A DNA stretch of 64,000 bases from Bernardetia sp. (GCF_020630935.1 NZ_JAHDIG010000004.1:1-64000); one strand, 5' to 3'. Numbered from the stretch's first letter, positions 1 through 9,113 are shown. The notes: generated by a model not told the origin, from the letters alone. Translations and numbers: made by a program.

Positions 1-108
1 CTATTTTTAATCAGAAATACAAAATAACAATTTTGTGAAAACTAACTACTTAATTCTAATAGTTTACACGCTCAAAAAGTTACTTTCGAAAATTCTTCAA
101 AGCACTAT

Positions 109-1494
109 TTGGTAATAACTAAAAACCTCCCAACAGGAAATATTTTATCTTTGTACACATCTAGTTACAAAAAAGGTGATGTAATTAATTATAAACTTTA
201 CCTTCATAACCCTGCTGGAAAATTACTCAAAACGACTAATTTGAAACTAGAATATCAATCCGTGTATCAAGACAACGGAAATATTCTTACTCAAGATGCT
301 TTATATTTGACATTCTATGACATGGAGGGGTTTGTCAGAATAATAAAAATAGATTTTGAAGCTAACATAAAAATAAATACACGTATAAATCTTTCAGAAG
401 AAGAAGCGAAGTTTTATCTTGACAGGGTCAGTTACTTCCCACTCTCAAAAGCTTTGTACGTGCTACTAGACAATGACGAGTTTTACATAACGAATTTCTA
501 TAAAATAAATAAGCTCAAGTATGGAATAAAAAGCAGAAAGGTCAGTAAAGCAGGCAAAGTAGTGTGGGTAAATACACTCGCTCCTGAAAAAGGGTCTTAC
601 GAAATCAAAAAAGTTGCAGGTTCAGTAGCTACACTATTTGTAATATCTACTCAAAAAGCAGATATTAAAGAAGGAGAGTCAAACCGAGCAATATTTTCAA
701 TAGATAAGAAAAATGGAAAACTAAAAAAACAGACAAGTCTCATACATAATGGGGGGACACTGATGCCTAGTAATGTTCAAGAAGCGAAAGATGGCGTTAT
801 CTTATCAGGGTTGTTTTTTGATGTTAAAGATTCTAAGGGCATATTTGTGTGCAAATATGATGATAATGGAGAGCAAAGCGATATTTATACTTACGACTGG
901 AAACAGATGTATGAGTTGAAAATGAATGATTCTAATCCATTTATGAATCCGAATATGAGATTGAATTTCGTAGCATCTTATATTAAAGATGATAAACTAA
1001 CATTAGTCGCAGAAGAGTTTTCTACTGGACTAAATTTATTTCCCGATTTCTCTATCAGTAATTTAAGTAGTTTTTATATCAGTCCGAATAATAGAAATCA
1101 GATTCTGGGAAATATTGTTACACTAACAGTAGATTTATCTAATGGTGCTATAGAAAAAAACTCTCTAAATAAAATCTCTGCAGAAGCAGAAAAGTTTGTT
1201 CTTACTGGCATTATGCCTAAAGCAGAGGTAAAACTTATTGGTCTATTGGACGATTTTGGATATACTCGTATTTTACAGAAGGAAGTGTATAATGAGAAAA
1301 TATTTTTACTCTTAAAAAGGCAGAAAAAGACAACTTTATTGACAGAAATAACGGATACAAAGATAAGAGATAAGAAAATTGACATATCAAGTATAAATCC
1401 AAAATATGGTTTGTATATGTATATAAGTAGTGGTAAAATTATCTATCAAGCCGTAGAGAAAAAAGAATACTCTATTTGGCAAGAGGGTATGTGA
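109..1494 (+). CDS. Hypothetical secreted protein, N-terminus apparently disrupted
   Basis: I do not recognise the family. The product is about 460 residues, rich in beta-prone segments and lysine, with no membrane segment after the N-terminus, so it is probably an extracytoplasmic protein. The only in-frame start is a TTG at 109. The open frame reaches back to a stop at 43, and the residues before the TTG read SLHAQKVTFE, which looks like the end of a signal peptide with its cleavage site (AQ|K). A matching hydrophobic start (KTNYLILIV after a GTG at 35) lies in the neighbouring frame. A one-base frameshift or short deletion around 55-65 therefore probably separates the signal peptide from the body. 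A hairpin terminator follows the stop. The reading frame is long and intact, so a real or recently real gene is likely. Confidence 0.6.
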   Translation: MVITKNLPTGNILSLYTSSYKKGDVINYKLYLHNPAGKLLKTTNLKLEYQSVYQDNGNILTQDALYLTFYDMEGFVRIIKIDFEANIKINTRINLSEEEAKFYLDRVSYFPLSKALYVLLDNDEFYITNFYKINKLKYGIKSRKVSKAGKVVWVNTLAPEKGSYEIKKVAGSVATLFVISTQKADIKEGESNRAIFSIDKKNGKLKKQTSLIHNGGTLMPSNVQEAKDGVILSGLFFDVKDSKGIFVCKYDDNGEQSDIYTYDWKQMYELKMNDSNPFMNPNMRLNFVASYIKDDKLTLVAEEFSTGLNLFPDFSISNLSSFYISPNNRNQILGNIVTLTVDLSNGAIEKNSLNKISAEAEKFVLTGIMPKAEVKLIGLLDDFGYTRILQKEVYNEKIFLLLKRQKKTTLLTEITDTKIRDKKIDISSINPKYGLYMYISSGKIIYQAVEKKEYSIWQEGM

Positions 1495-1516
1495 TGTAAT
1501 TTTTCAATATTTTATA

Positions 1517-1550
1517 GCCTAGTGATTTTATAGAAATTGCTAGGTTTTTT
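1517..1550 (+). terminator. Rho-independent terminator
   Basis: The arms CCTAG and CTAGG are extended by GATTT/AAATT and are followed by a run of six T. It lies just after the first gene. Confidence 0.7.
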
Positions 1551-1647
1551 CGTTAAAAAATACGAAAAATAACAGTATTTTATTTATCACTTTTAGATGT
1601 AGAAAATTTGTTTGCAAATTGTAATCAATCAATAATCAAATACTCTT

Positions 1648-1678
1648 CTCATTCTAAAGAATGAGCTACATTATAATT
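1648..1678 (+). repeat. REP-like hairpin with CTACATTA foot before a start codon
   Basis: CTCATTCT-AA-AGAATGAG is a perfect 8-bp hairpin at 1648-1665. It is followed at once by CTACATTA (1666-1673), and the ATG of the BNR-protein gene comes 5 bases later. Read on the other strand this is GTAG directly 5' of a hairpin, the layout of REP elements handled by RAYT transposases. A second copy with a different stem but the same foot lies at 21636-21660. The REP assignment is inference. Confidence 0.5.
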
Positions 1679-4618
1679 ATGAAAAAACATTTTCTTTCCC
1701 CTTTGCTATTTCTTTTGCTCTCAAACTTCGCTTTCTCCCAAAATGAAAATATAGAGTTTACAGCAGTAAAAGACCGTCAAGATTCTTATGCTCGGCTTAG
1801 TCAAGAAACATCTTGGCTCAAAAATATTCCTGTCAAATCCATAGGACCAACTGTTATGAGTGGGCGTGTGGTAGACATTGAAGTCAATCCCAACGACCCT
1901 ACCGAATTTTTGGCTGCCTTCGCCTCTGGAGGGCTTTGGCATACTAACACCAACGGAACTTCTTTTACTCCTCTTTTTCAAGATGAAAGAGTAATGTCTA
2001 TTGGAGATATTGCTGTTTCGTGGGAAAATTCTACGATTTGGATAGGAACTGGCGAAAATAACTCTTCTCGTTCGTCGTATTCGGGCGACGGAATGTATGT
2101 CTCTTACAATATGGGCAAAACTTGGGAGCATAAATCTGACCTAGAACTAGACGAAACACAACACATTGGTAGAATAATTTTGCATCCAACAGATAAAAAT
2201 ACACTTTGGGTAGCTGCTCTTGGTCATCTTTATTCGAAAAACAAGGAAAGAGGAATTTATAAAACCACTGACGGAGGCAAAACGTGGCAAAAAACACTCT
2301 TTGTAGATGAAAACACAGGAGCAGTTGATTTAATCATTGACCCAAGCAATCCAAATACACTTTATGCAGCTACTTGGCAACGCCACCGAGCAGCATGGGA
2401 CTTTGAAGAATCTGGCAAAGGAAGTGGGATTTATCGTTCTGATGATGGTGGTCAGAACTGGACAAAACTTACCACATCAGAAAGTGGCTTTCCTGTTTCG
2501 GAAGGTGTAGGAAGAATTGGTCTAACGATTTCTAAAGCTAATCCAAACTGGATTTATGCTTGTTTAGATAATCAAGACAGAAAACCAAAAGATGAAACCA
2601 AGAAAGACGAAAAAAAATTAACACTTACAAAAGATGCTATTTTGGCAATGAATAGTGAGCAGTTTTTGAGCGTTTCGGATGAGCAAATCACAGAATATTT
2701 AAAAGAAAATCGTTTTCCAAGAAAATATACAGCCGAATTTATCAAATCTCAAATTAAAGAAAATAAAATTCAGCCAAAAGCCTTAGTTGATTTCTTAGGA
2801 GATGCCAATACACGTTTGTTTGACACGCCAGTAAAAGGCTTAGAACTCTATCTTTCAAAAGATAAAGGCAAAACATGGGAAAAAACACATGAAGGAAGCA
2901 TTGATGAAGTAGTTTATTCCTATGGTTATTATTTTGGGCAAGTCAGAGTTTCGCAAAACAACCCTCAAAAACTTTATATTGTAGGCGTTCCAATCTTGAC
3001 AAGTGATGATGGAGGAAAAAACTGGAAAAGCATCAATGGAGATAATGTTCACGCAGACCATCATGCGCTTTGGGTCAATCCAAACCGAGAAGGACATTTA
3101 ATTAATGGAAACGACGGAGGAATAAATATCTCATACAATGATGGCAAAACGTGGTCTAAGCACAATTCTATTCCAGTAGGACAATTTTATAGCGTAGCAA
3201 CGGATAGAGCAGAACCATACAATGTTTATGGAGGTTTGCAAGACAATGGTGTTTGGACAGCTTCGCATCAGTACGAATATTCAGATTATTGGCAACAAGA
3301 AGGCGCATATCCTTACAAACGACTTTTAGGTGGCGACGGAATGCAAGTAGAAATTGATTTTAGAGACAACAACACCATTTTTACGTGTTATCAGTTTGGA
3401 AATTGCTATAAAGTTGATAAAACTACACTAGAATCTGACTACATCACCCCATCACATGAGTTAGGACAAAAACCGTTTCGTTTCAACTGGCAAACGCCTT
3501 TACACCTTTCAAAACATCAACAAAATATCTTGTATATGGGTTCGAATCGTGTACACCGTTCCTTTGACCAAGGCAAAACATGGGAAACCATTTCAGAAGA
3601 CTTAACAAGAGGAGCAGACGAAAAACTAGCCAAAACAGGTGATGTAGCTTATAACACTCTGACTTCTATTGATGAATCTGCCTTGCGTTTTGGGCTTTTA
3701 TATGTTGGTTCGGACGATGGAATGGTTCACATAAGTAAAGATGCTGGCTATAGTTGGGAGAATATTTCTCAAAATTACCTCAAAGAATTTCCAAAATATA
3801 AAAACTTTTGGGTGAGTCGTGTACAGGCTTCTAAACACCAACTAGAACGAGTATATGTTACGTTGAATGGCTACCGTTTTGATAATTTTGAAGCGATTGT
3901 TTTGGTTTCTAATGACTTTGGAAAGACGTGGAAAAAAATAGGTCAGAATCTACCTTTAGAATCTGTAAATGTAATCAGAGAAGATTATAAAAATGAAAAT
4001 CTACTTTTTGTAGGGACAGACCACGATTTGTATGCTTCTTTAGATAAGGGAGAAAATTTTATGAGACTAGGTAAAGATTTTCCTCGTGTGGCAGTTCACG
4101 ATTTGTCTGTTCAACCTGTAGCGAACCATTTAGTGGTCGGAACGCACGGACGCTCGCTCTTTATAATAAACATTGAGCCTTTACAAAATTTGGCAAGTAA
4201 GCCGAAAGAAACATCTTTTTTCTTAGCTAAAAACAACATCAAATCAAATAAAAATTGGGGCAAAACCTATTGGAGTAAGTGGTTTGGAAACTACGAGCCA
4301 AGCGAAGAAGAACAAAAATTTATTTTCTTTACTAACCAAAAATCAGAAGTAGAACTTCAAATCTTAGATAAAAATGGAAATGTTCTACATTCTGAAAAAA
4401 TGGAAGCTAGAGCAGGTCTGAACTATTGGAATTATGATTTGACAATAAATGAAGCAGCAGCTAAGAAACTTTCAAAATCGCTTTCTACAAAAGAAAAGCC
4501 TTTTACTATTTCCAAATCAGATAATGGAAAATACTATTTACCAATTTCTAATTATAAAGTTGTTTTGGTAGAGAATGGCAAAAAAGTAGAAAGCTCTTTT
4601 GAGATTGTAGAGAAATAA
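1679..4618 (+). CDS. Secreted BNR/sortilin-type beta-propeller protein
   Basis: The product is a secreted multi-repeat beta-propeller of about 979 residues. I start it at the ATG at 1679 because MKKHFLSPLLFLLLSNFAFSQ is a textbook signal peptide; an ATG 18 bases upstream only adds residues encoded over the hairpin foot. The body has repeated BNR/Asp-box motifs of the form S-x-D-x-G-x-x-W (TTDGGKTWQK, SDDGGQNWTK, SKDKGKTWEK, TSDDGGKNWKS, SKDAGYSWEN). Such proteins are often annotated as glycosyl hydrolases or VPS10/sortilin-like, but no catalytic residues can be assigned here, so the activity is unknown. The C-terminal 100 residues look like a small beta-domain and not a clear type IX sorting domain. 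It is a single-gene unit ended by a strong hairpin. Confidence 0.85.
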   Translation: MKKHFLSPLLFLLLSNFAFSQNENIEFTAVKDRQDSYARLSQETSWLKNIPVKSIGPTVMSGRVVDIEVNPNDPTEFLAAFASGGLWHTNTNGTSFTPLFQDERVMSIGDIAVSWENSTIWIGTGENNSSRSSYSGDGMYVSYNMGKTWEHKSDLELDETQHIGRIILHPTDKNTLWVAALGHLYSKNKERGIYKTTDGGKTWQKTLFVDENTGAVDLIIDPSNPNTLYAATWQRHRAAWDFEESGKGSGIYRSDDGGQNWTKLTTSESGFPVSEGVGRIGLTISKANPNWIYACLDNQDRKPKDETKKDEKKLTLTKDAILAMNSEQFLSVSDEQITEYLKENRFPRKYTAEFIKSQIKENKIQPKALVDFLGDANTRLFDTPVKGLELYLSKDKGKTWEKTHEGSIDEVVYSYGYYFGQVRVSQNNPQKLYIVGVPILTSDDGGKNWKSINGDNVHADHHALWVNPNREGHLINGNDGGINISYNDGKTWSKHNSIPVGQFYSVATDRAEPYNVYGGLQDNGVWTASHQYEYSDYWQQEGAYPYKRLLGGDGMQVEIDFRDNNTIFTCYQFGNCYKVDKTTLESDYITPSHELGQKPFRFNWQTPLHLSKHQQNILYMGSNRVHRSFDQGKTWETISEDLTRGADEKLAKTGDVAYNTLTSIDESALRFGLLYVGSDDGMVHISKDAGYSWENISQNYLKEFPKYKNFWVSRVQASKHQLERVYVTLNGYRFDNFEAIVLVSNDFGKTWKKIGQNLPLESVNVIREDYKNENLLFVGTDHDLYASLDKGENFMRLGKDFPRVAVHDLSVQPVANHLVVGTHGRSLFIINIEPLQNLASKPKETSFFLAKNNIKSNKNWGKTYWSKWFGNYEPSEEEQKFIFFTNQKSEVELQILDKNGNVLHSEKMEARAGLNYWNYDLTINEAAAKKLSKSLSTKEKPFTISKSDNGKYYLPISNYKVVLVENGKKVESSFEIVEK

Positions 4619-4650
4619 TTTTGATGCAGGTTTATTTCCCTTTTTATATA

Positions 4651-4688
4651 AAAAAAGCCTTTTCTTCCTAGCGAAAGAAAAGGCTTTT
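4651..4688. terminator. Bidirectional terminator
   Basis: A stem of AAAAGCCTTTTCTT against AAGAAAAGGCTTTT with a short loop lies between convergent genes. Its A and T flanks serve both strands. Confidence 0.85.
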
Positions 4689-4708
4689 GAGTGTTGAGTA
4701 AATTTGTA

Positions 4709-6028
4709 TTAATCAAACCTAGAACGAACAAACCATCTATCACTAATAGAGATTCCTAAGCCAAAACGAACATACTGCTCTTTAATAGCTTCCAAACTAC
4801 CACGCTGTCCTATTGCTCCATAAAGATTAAGCGAAGAAAAATTATTCTTGACAGGGAGCGAAAAACCAAAACTCAAACTCATATCTTCGATAGGCTCGTT
4901 ATTTATAACCAATGGCGTTTGAGAGTATGAAAAACCTAATCGGTATGTAGTGCGAGCTAAATAATTTGTATTACGAACATTTGGTGTAATCTCACCTCCA
5001 ACACTAACTTTATAGCTACTTTGCAAACGATTTCCTCCTACAATAGTAGAACCATTTGCAACACTCCAATCTTGCATAGAATAGTCAATACCAAAACTAT
5101 ATGCCATATTTTTTGTACCTGATGCAGCTTGCAGATATCCACGTTGTAAGCTAATGCCAAAAGTAAATGCATCTGGAATTTGGATAGATTCTTTACGTTC
5201 AGAAAACAATGTATCTCCATCAATCACAACATCACTAAAGTTTTTACGCTCAAAAGCTCTGAAATGTTTAGCACTAAAATCAGCAGCACCATCATAACTT
5301 ACTCCTACATTTATTTGCGAATTTTCAAATACTGGAATAAAATAATGCACTCCTAAACGGTAACTAAAATCACTATAATTGTAACGGTCATTGAGTTGAG
5401 CCACAAAGCTAGATCTAAAATCGTCTAAAGTAGAAGTTGAGGTATTACTAATTGCTCCAAAGTTATAATTTATCTGTGCACCCACAGAAAGATTTTGAAT
5501 AATTTTACTTCCTACACTAAGGAAAGCCTGTGAAACTCCACCACTTCCAGCATAGTCATACTTAACAAAAGTAGGTGTATTGGGTAAAAGTTCGTAACTG
5601 ACAGCGTCATAATTTACGGAAGAGTAAGGCTGAAAACCAACATTAATGCTCGTGTTTTTATAGACTGGAAAAATAAGTGATAAGTAAGCTAAATTTCCAC
5701 CAAAATCGTTGGTTTGAAGTGAGCTGGTCTGTAAATCTTTATATTCTCCTACTCCTGCGCCTTCAAAAACAGTTAGTTTGTGATAGCTCAAAAGTGCAGG
5801 ATTTTGAAGGTTAGAATATTGTACTGTTGGAAGACTTACGCCCATTCCTCCCATTCCAAGGTTAGCAATAGAACGTCTAGCAGAAATATCTCCTAATCCG
5901 ATACGTGAAAAAGGATTATTTGCTGTTTGAGCAAAAGCAGAGAAAGAAATTGATACAATAAAAACTATCATTATAATAGAAGTTGATAGTTTTGATACAA
6001 AATGTAGATAGATATTAGTTGTCTTCAT
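4709..6028 (-). CDS. Outer-membrane beta-barrel protein (PorV/FadL-like)
   Basis: The 439-residue protein has a cleavable signal peptide (hydrophobic stretch IIMIVFIVSISFSAFAQ, residues 18-34). The mature start NPFSRIGLGDISARRSIANLGMGG is typical of Bacteroidota barrels related to the FadL/PorV group. Alternating beta-strand patterns continue to the last residue pair FD, and the chain ends with an aromatic-containing strand (ISDRWFVRSRFD), as outer-membrane proteins do. Its start overlaps the end of coaX by 14 bases on the same strand, so the two are co-transcribed and probably translationally coupled. The substrate or role is not evident. Confidence 0.75.
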   Translation of the reverse strand: MKTTNIYLHFVSKLSTSIIMIVFIVSISFSAFAQTANNPFSRIGLGDISARRSIANLGMGGMGVSLPTVQYSNLQNPALLSYHKLTVFEGAGVGEYKDLQTSSLQTNDFGGNLAYLSLIFPVYKNTSINVGFQPYSSVNYDAVSYELLPNTPTFVKYDYAGSGGVSQAFLSVGSKIIQNLSVGAQINYNFGAISNTSTSTLDDFRSSFVAQLNDRYNYSDFSYRLGVHYFIPVFENSQINVGVSYDGAADFSAKHFRAFERKNFSDVVIDGDTLFSERKESIQIPDAFTFGISLQRGYLQAASGTKNMAYSFGIDYSMQDWSVANGSTIVGGNRLQSSYKVSVGGEITPNVRNTNYLARTTYRLGFSYSQTPLVINNEPIEDMSLSFGFSLPVKNNFSSLNLYGAIGQRGSLEAIKEQYVRFGLGISISDRWFVRSRFD

Positions 6029-6908
6029 TATTTTTTATAAACTGGAAAATTCGTTGTAAACCTATCAAAACCAAATTAGGTTCGATAGTCCATTCTTTAT
6101 AACTATACATATCGTTTGTAAATCGCAGAGTATATTCTCGCCACCACTTTTTAAGTAGTTTAGCATCGCCACCACAAACGACAATATTTAATTCTTCTTT
6201 ACCACTTTTCTGATAAAAATCAATAATTCCTTTTATTTCAGCCATCAACCCAAACTGAACACCACTTTGCATCGCTCCTTCAGTTGTTTTTCCAACAGGT
6301 GTAGGCAAAGTTTCTTGAGGTTCGAACAAAGGAAGATTAGCTGTAAAATGATTCAGAGCCTTAAAACGCATTTGCAAACCGAGTGAAATACTTCCTCCTT
6401 CATAAATGCCTTCGTTCTGAACCAAATTGATGAAATCATACGTAATACACGTTCCTGCATCAATAACTAAAGTCGGCTTGTATGCAAATTCTTCATTTAG
6501 AAAGTAAGCTCCTATGACGGCAGCCAAACGGTCTTTTCCCAACGTTTTGGGAGTTTTGTACTCATTTCTGATAGGCAAAGGCGTATTTTCATCTAGCACC
6601 ACGACGCTAATTTGCTTATCTTTTGTTGCAACTCTTTCTTTGTCTGATGTTGATTTTATGATTAATTTAGAACTAGAAGACAAATCAGCTTGTAATTCCT
6701 CTACAAATGCAAATTCGACTTCTTCATTTTTTCTTACTGAACTAATCATAATTCCCTTCAAAAACCGAGTAGCATCTTTCTCAATTTCTTTTATCCAACT
6801 TTTTAAAGCTGTTGTAGAAAGTGAATAACGCACCTCTAAGAGTTCTTCATTTTCGAAGAGAGCCGCTTTGAGCGTTGTATTTCCAAAGTCTACTGCCAAA
6901 GTCAGCAT
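6015..6908 (-). CDS. coaX: Type III pantothenate kinase
   Basis: It catalyses ATP-dependent phosphorylation of pantothenate, the first step of coenzyme A synthesis, in the cytoplasm. Type III signatures are present: phosphate-binding DFGNT at residues 7-11, GKDR at 124-127 and DAGT at 150-153, plus a late CGGDA segment. The length of 297 residues is slightly above the usual 250-260, mainly from an insertion around residues 75-110. It overlaps the downstream outer-membrane barrel gene by 14 bases. No other pantothenate kinase is visible in the window. Confidence 0.95.
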   Translation of the reverse strand: MLTLAVDFGNTTLKAALFENEELLEVRYSLSTTALKSWIKEIEKDATRFLKGIMISSVRKNEEVEFAFVEELQADLSSSSKLIIKSTSDKERVATKDKQISVVVLDENTPLPIRNEYKTPKTLGKDRLAAVIGAYFLNEEFAYKPTLVIDAGTCITYDFINLVQNEGIYEGGSISLGLQMRFKALNHFTANLPLFEPQETLPTPVGKTTEGAMQSGVQFGLMAEIKGIIDFYQKSGKEELNIVVCGGDAKLLKKWWREYTLRFTNDMYSYKEWTIEPNLVLIGLQRIFQFIKNNEDN

Positions 6909-7023
6909 AGGAGTACATCAAAATTATTTGAAGAAAAAAACCTTATTCGTATATCAAATAAGGTCGCAAATTTCGTGTTTTTGAAGCGAAATAGAAAATA
7001 TAAAGAAAAATAAAGGTTGGAAA

Positions 7024-8118
7024 TCAACTTTTTTCTAAAAAAATAACGTCATGTGCTTCTTGAATATCTGGAAATTCTAATCTGTTGTGCATCTCCCAAA
7101 TCTTTTTGGTGGGTACAATATCGCTTTCTTCTCTACTGCGATTGTCTTTTACAAGTTGGTTGATATTTTTGTGTAGAAAAACAATTTTAATTTTAGGTTT
7201 GTAGGGAAGCCATATCGAAATCAGACTTCCTCTGACTTGTTTTGTGAGGTTGGTAGCGTTCCAAATGAAAGACTGTTTTTTTCTACAATATTCTCTACTT
7301 CGTTCTTTTGCCTCTTGAATGATTTTTCCTTGATTATCAGTAGGTTTTATTTTGAGTTCTTTTCTCAAATCATCCATCGAAACGATAGGCAAGTCTTCAT
7401 TCATTTCTACAATATAACTATCCTTTCCACTAGCAGGAAGCCCACAAAGCATCGTAATTTCAAAGTCATAGTCTTGGTAGAGTTGTGTATTGGGAAAGTT
7501 GTTGTCTTTTCTAAAATATTCAAACCTGTCGTAATTAGAATGAAAGGCATAAGGATTATCAAAACAATCGTTTTCTACTCCCAATTCTTTAAAAACTTCC
7601 AAACGATATTGCCATTCTTCCCAATCTGGACAAATTCGTCCTCCTAAATCAGCCTTTCCAAAAGCATACAACCATTTGTTGTTCGATAAAAGACTGGTCA
7701 GAATCATGCTTTTCTGTGGATTGTCCTTTGCGTATGCCCAAAACGGATAGCCATGATAAAAAATAGTCTGAAAGACTTTATATATCGTATCAAAATCATA
7801 GTTTTCTTTGTCTAAAATCTGCCTTGTAAGTTGTGCGCCCCTGCGTGCGTGGCTAGGGTGGCTAATGCTTCCATCTGGTTCGTGAGTAAGAGTGTGAGGT
7901 TTGCAAATATCGTGAAACAAGACCGTTAGAAATAAAATATCTTGTTCTGTTTTGGAAAAAGTGTTCCATTCTTCTGTTTTCAAAATAGAATCCAAAACCA
8001 TTTGTGTATGTGTATAAACATCTCCTTCTGCATGTTTGATAGAGTCTTGCATCGTATTTTTCATATCCTCAAACAAGGAGCTGTATTTTTTTACCAGTTC
8101 AAAATCTTCTAGTTTCAT
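7024..8118 (-). CDS. HD-Pnk type bifunctional nucleic-acid end-healing enzyme
   Basis: The 364-residue protein has an N-terminal HD phosphohydrolase domain (H37, HD at 69-70, H122, D157) and a C-terminal P-loop kinase domain. The kinase part has GLPASGKDS at 226-234, a SMDD motif near 247-250, WNATN at 286-290 and a basic lid segment (DNRSREESD). This order and these motifs match the HD-Pnk family characterised from Runella slithyformis, which removes 2',3'-cyclic, 2' and 3' phosphates and phosphorylates 5'-OH ends, preparing broken RNA or DNA for sealing. The function here is inferred from the family. No ligase gene lies next to it. It is a single gene, divergent from ferritin. Confidence 0.8.
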   Translation of the reverse strand: MKLEDFELVKKYSSLFEDMKNTMQDSIKHAEGDVYTHTQMVLDSILKTEEWNTFSKTEQDILFLTVLFHDICKPHTLTHEPDGSISHPSHARRGAQLTRQILDKENYDFDTIYKVFQTIFYHGYPFWAYAKDNPQKSMILTSLLSNNKWLYAFGKADLGGRICPDWEEWQYRLEVFKELGVENDCFDNPYAFHSNYDRFEYFRKDNNFPNTQLYQDYDFEITMLCGLPASGKDSYIVEMNEDLPIVSMDDLRKELKIKPTDNQGKIIQEAKERSREYCRKKQSFIWNATNLTKQVRGSLISIWLPYKPKIKIVFLHKNINQLVKDNRSREESDIVPTKKIWEMHNRLEFPDIQEAHDVIFLEKS

Positions 8119-8241
8119 TATCTTTTTATTTTGACTAATTCTAATTTTATTTTTTTAGTATTGCTTTCAAAACAAATCCTTTCTATTATTGATTCCGTTA
8201 TAAGGGAAAAAGTAATAAAAACGTTAGAGTACAAAAAGTTA

Positions 8242-8306
8242 TTGGTGTTGCTAAACTAAAACACCAACAAACAGTATTTTTCCCTGTTCTGTGTCTCGCA
8301 GAACAG
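8242..8306. repeat. Two tandem hairpins upstream of ferritin
   Basis: The first hairpin is TTGGTGTT/AACACCAA (8242-8249 with 8260-8267, 10-base loop). The second is CTGTTCTG/CAGAACAG (8284-8291 with 8299-8306, 7-base loop). The second closely resembles the stem of the terminator at 47878-47916. Neither has a T-tract on the strand of the adjacent genes, so they are not plain terminators. They could be leader structure or REP-type repeats. Confidence 0.5.
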
Positions 8307-8397
8307 TAAATATCTATTGATGAGTACTTTATAAAAATATATATTTACTTTTTAGCCTTTTATAAAAATAGACTTCAACATTAAAAAAATATAGACT

Positions 8398-8973
8398 ATG
8401 TCAAAGAACGGAGTTCAGAAAACAGTAGTAACGATGAAAACATCGATTACACAAGAGATGCAAAACCTTATCAATAAGCAAATTCAGCTAGAAGCTCGCT
8501 CTTCGTGGGCATATTTGGCTGCAGCTTCGTGGTGCGATAAGGAAGGTTATGTCAATTCGGCAAAATATCTCTACAACCACGCAGAAGAAGAACGCATGCA
8601 CATGATGAAATTCTTCGATTATCTAAATAATGCTGGTGGACATGCTCTTGCTCCAGAAATTACAGATTTGCGTTATAACTTCGATAAATTGAGAGAAGTT
8701 TTCGAAACGGCTCTAAAGCACGAAATCAAGGTTACTTTAGCTATCAATGATTTGGTAGATGCGTGTTTGAAAGCAAAAGATTTTGCTACGTTTCAGTTTT
8801 TGCAATGGTTTGTAAACGAGCAAAGAGAAGAAGAGGTAATTTCTCGTCGTGCTGTGGAGCTTTTCGATATTATTGGTGAAGAAGGACAGGGAATATGGCT
8901 TATAGACCAAGCTATCGGAAACTTAGAAAATGAAATAGCACAAATTGAAAGTCCTTCTGGTGAAGCAGAATAA
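8398..8973 (+). CDS. ftnA: Bacterial non-haem ferritin
   Basis: It is an iron-storage four-helix-bundle protein that oxidises Fe(II) and stores the mineral in a 24-subunit shell. Ferroxidase-centre residues are visible in QIQLEARSSWAY (E32), HAEEERMHMM (E and H near 65-68) and the later NEQREEE segment. The length of 191 residues is slightly above the family's 165-175 because of about 12 extra N-terminal residues. The start at 8398 has the A/T-rich upstream typical here, but the ATG at 8434 (MKTSITQEMQ) would give the usual family length. Hairpins lie in the leader, and no Fur-type operator was recognised with confidence. Confidence 0.93.
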   Translation: MSKNGVQKTVVTMKTSITQEMQNLINKQIQLEARSSWAYLAAASWCDKEGYVNSAKYLYNHAEEERMHMMKFFDYLNNAGGHALAPEITDLRYNFDKLREVFETALKHEIKVTLAINDLVDACLKAKDFATFQFLQWFVNEQREEEVISRRAVELFDIIGEEGQGIWLIDQAIGNLENEIAQIESPSGEAE

Positions 8974-9002
8974 TATATTATTTACTTAAAGGTAAATCAT
9001 CA

Positions 9003-9040
9003 AATCACTATAAAAACCTAGTTTTTATAGTGATTTTTTT
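9003..9040 (+). terminator. Strong rho-independent terminator
   Basis: A stem of AATCACTATAAAAAC against GTTTTTATAGTGATT with a 3-base loop is followed by a run of T. It ends the ferritin transcript. Confidence 0.9.
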
Positions 9041-9113
9041 GGCTTAAAAAACTGTTTTGATTATTTTGAGTTTAGACAGATACGAAACAAATAGACAGCT
9101 ATAAAAGAAAATT

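Noticed and set aside
1679-4618. Active glycoside hydrolase (sialidase) reading of the BNR protein
   Set aside because: Asp-box repeats alone do not show catalysis; the arginine triad and Tyr/Glu pair of sialidases could not be identified.
7024-8118. Defence-related HD/ATPase toxin reading of the HD-Pnk gene
   Set aside because: The kinase motifs and domain order fit end healing better, and no antitoxin or defence partners are adjacent.
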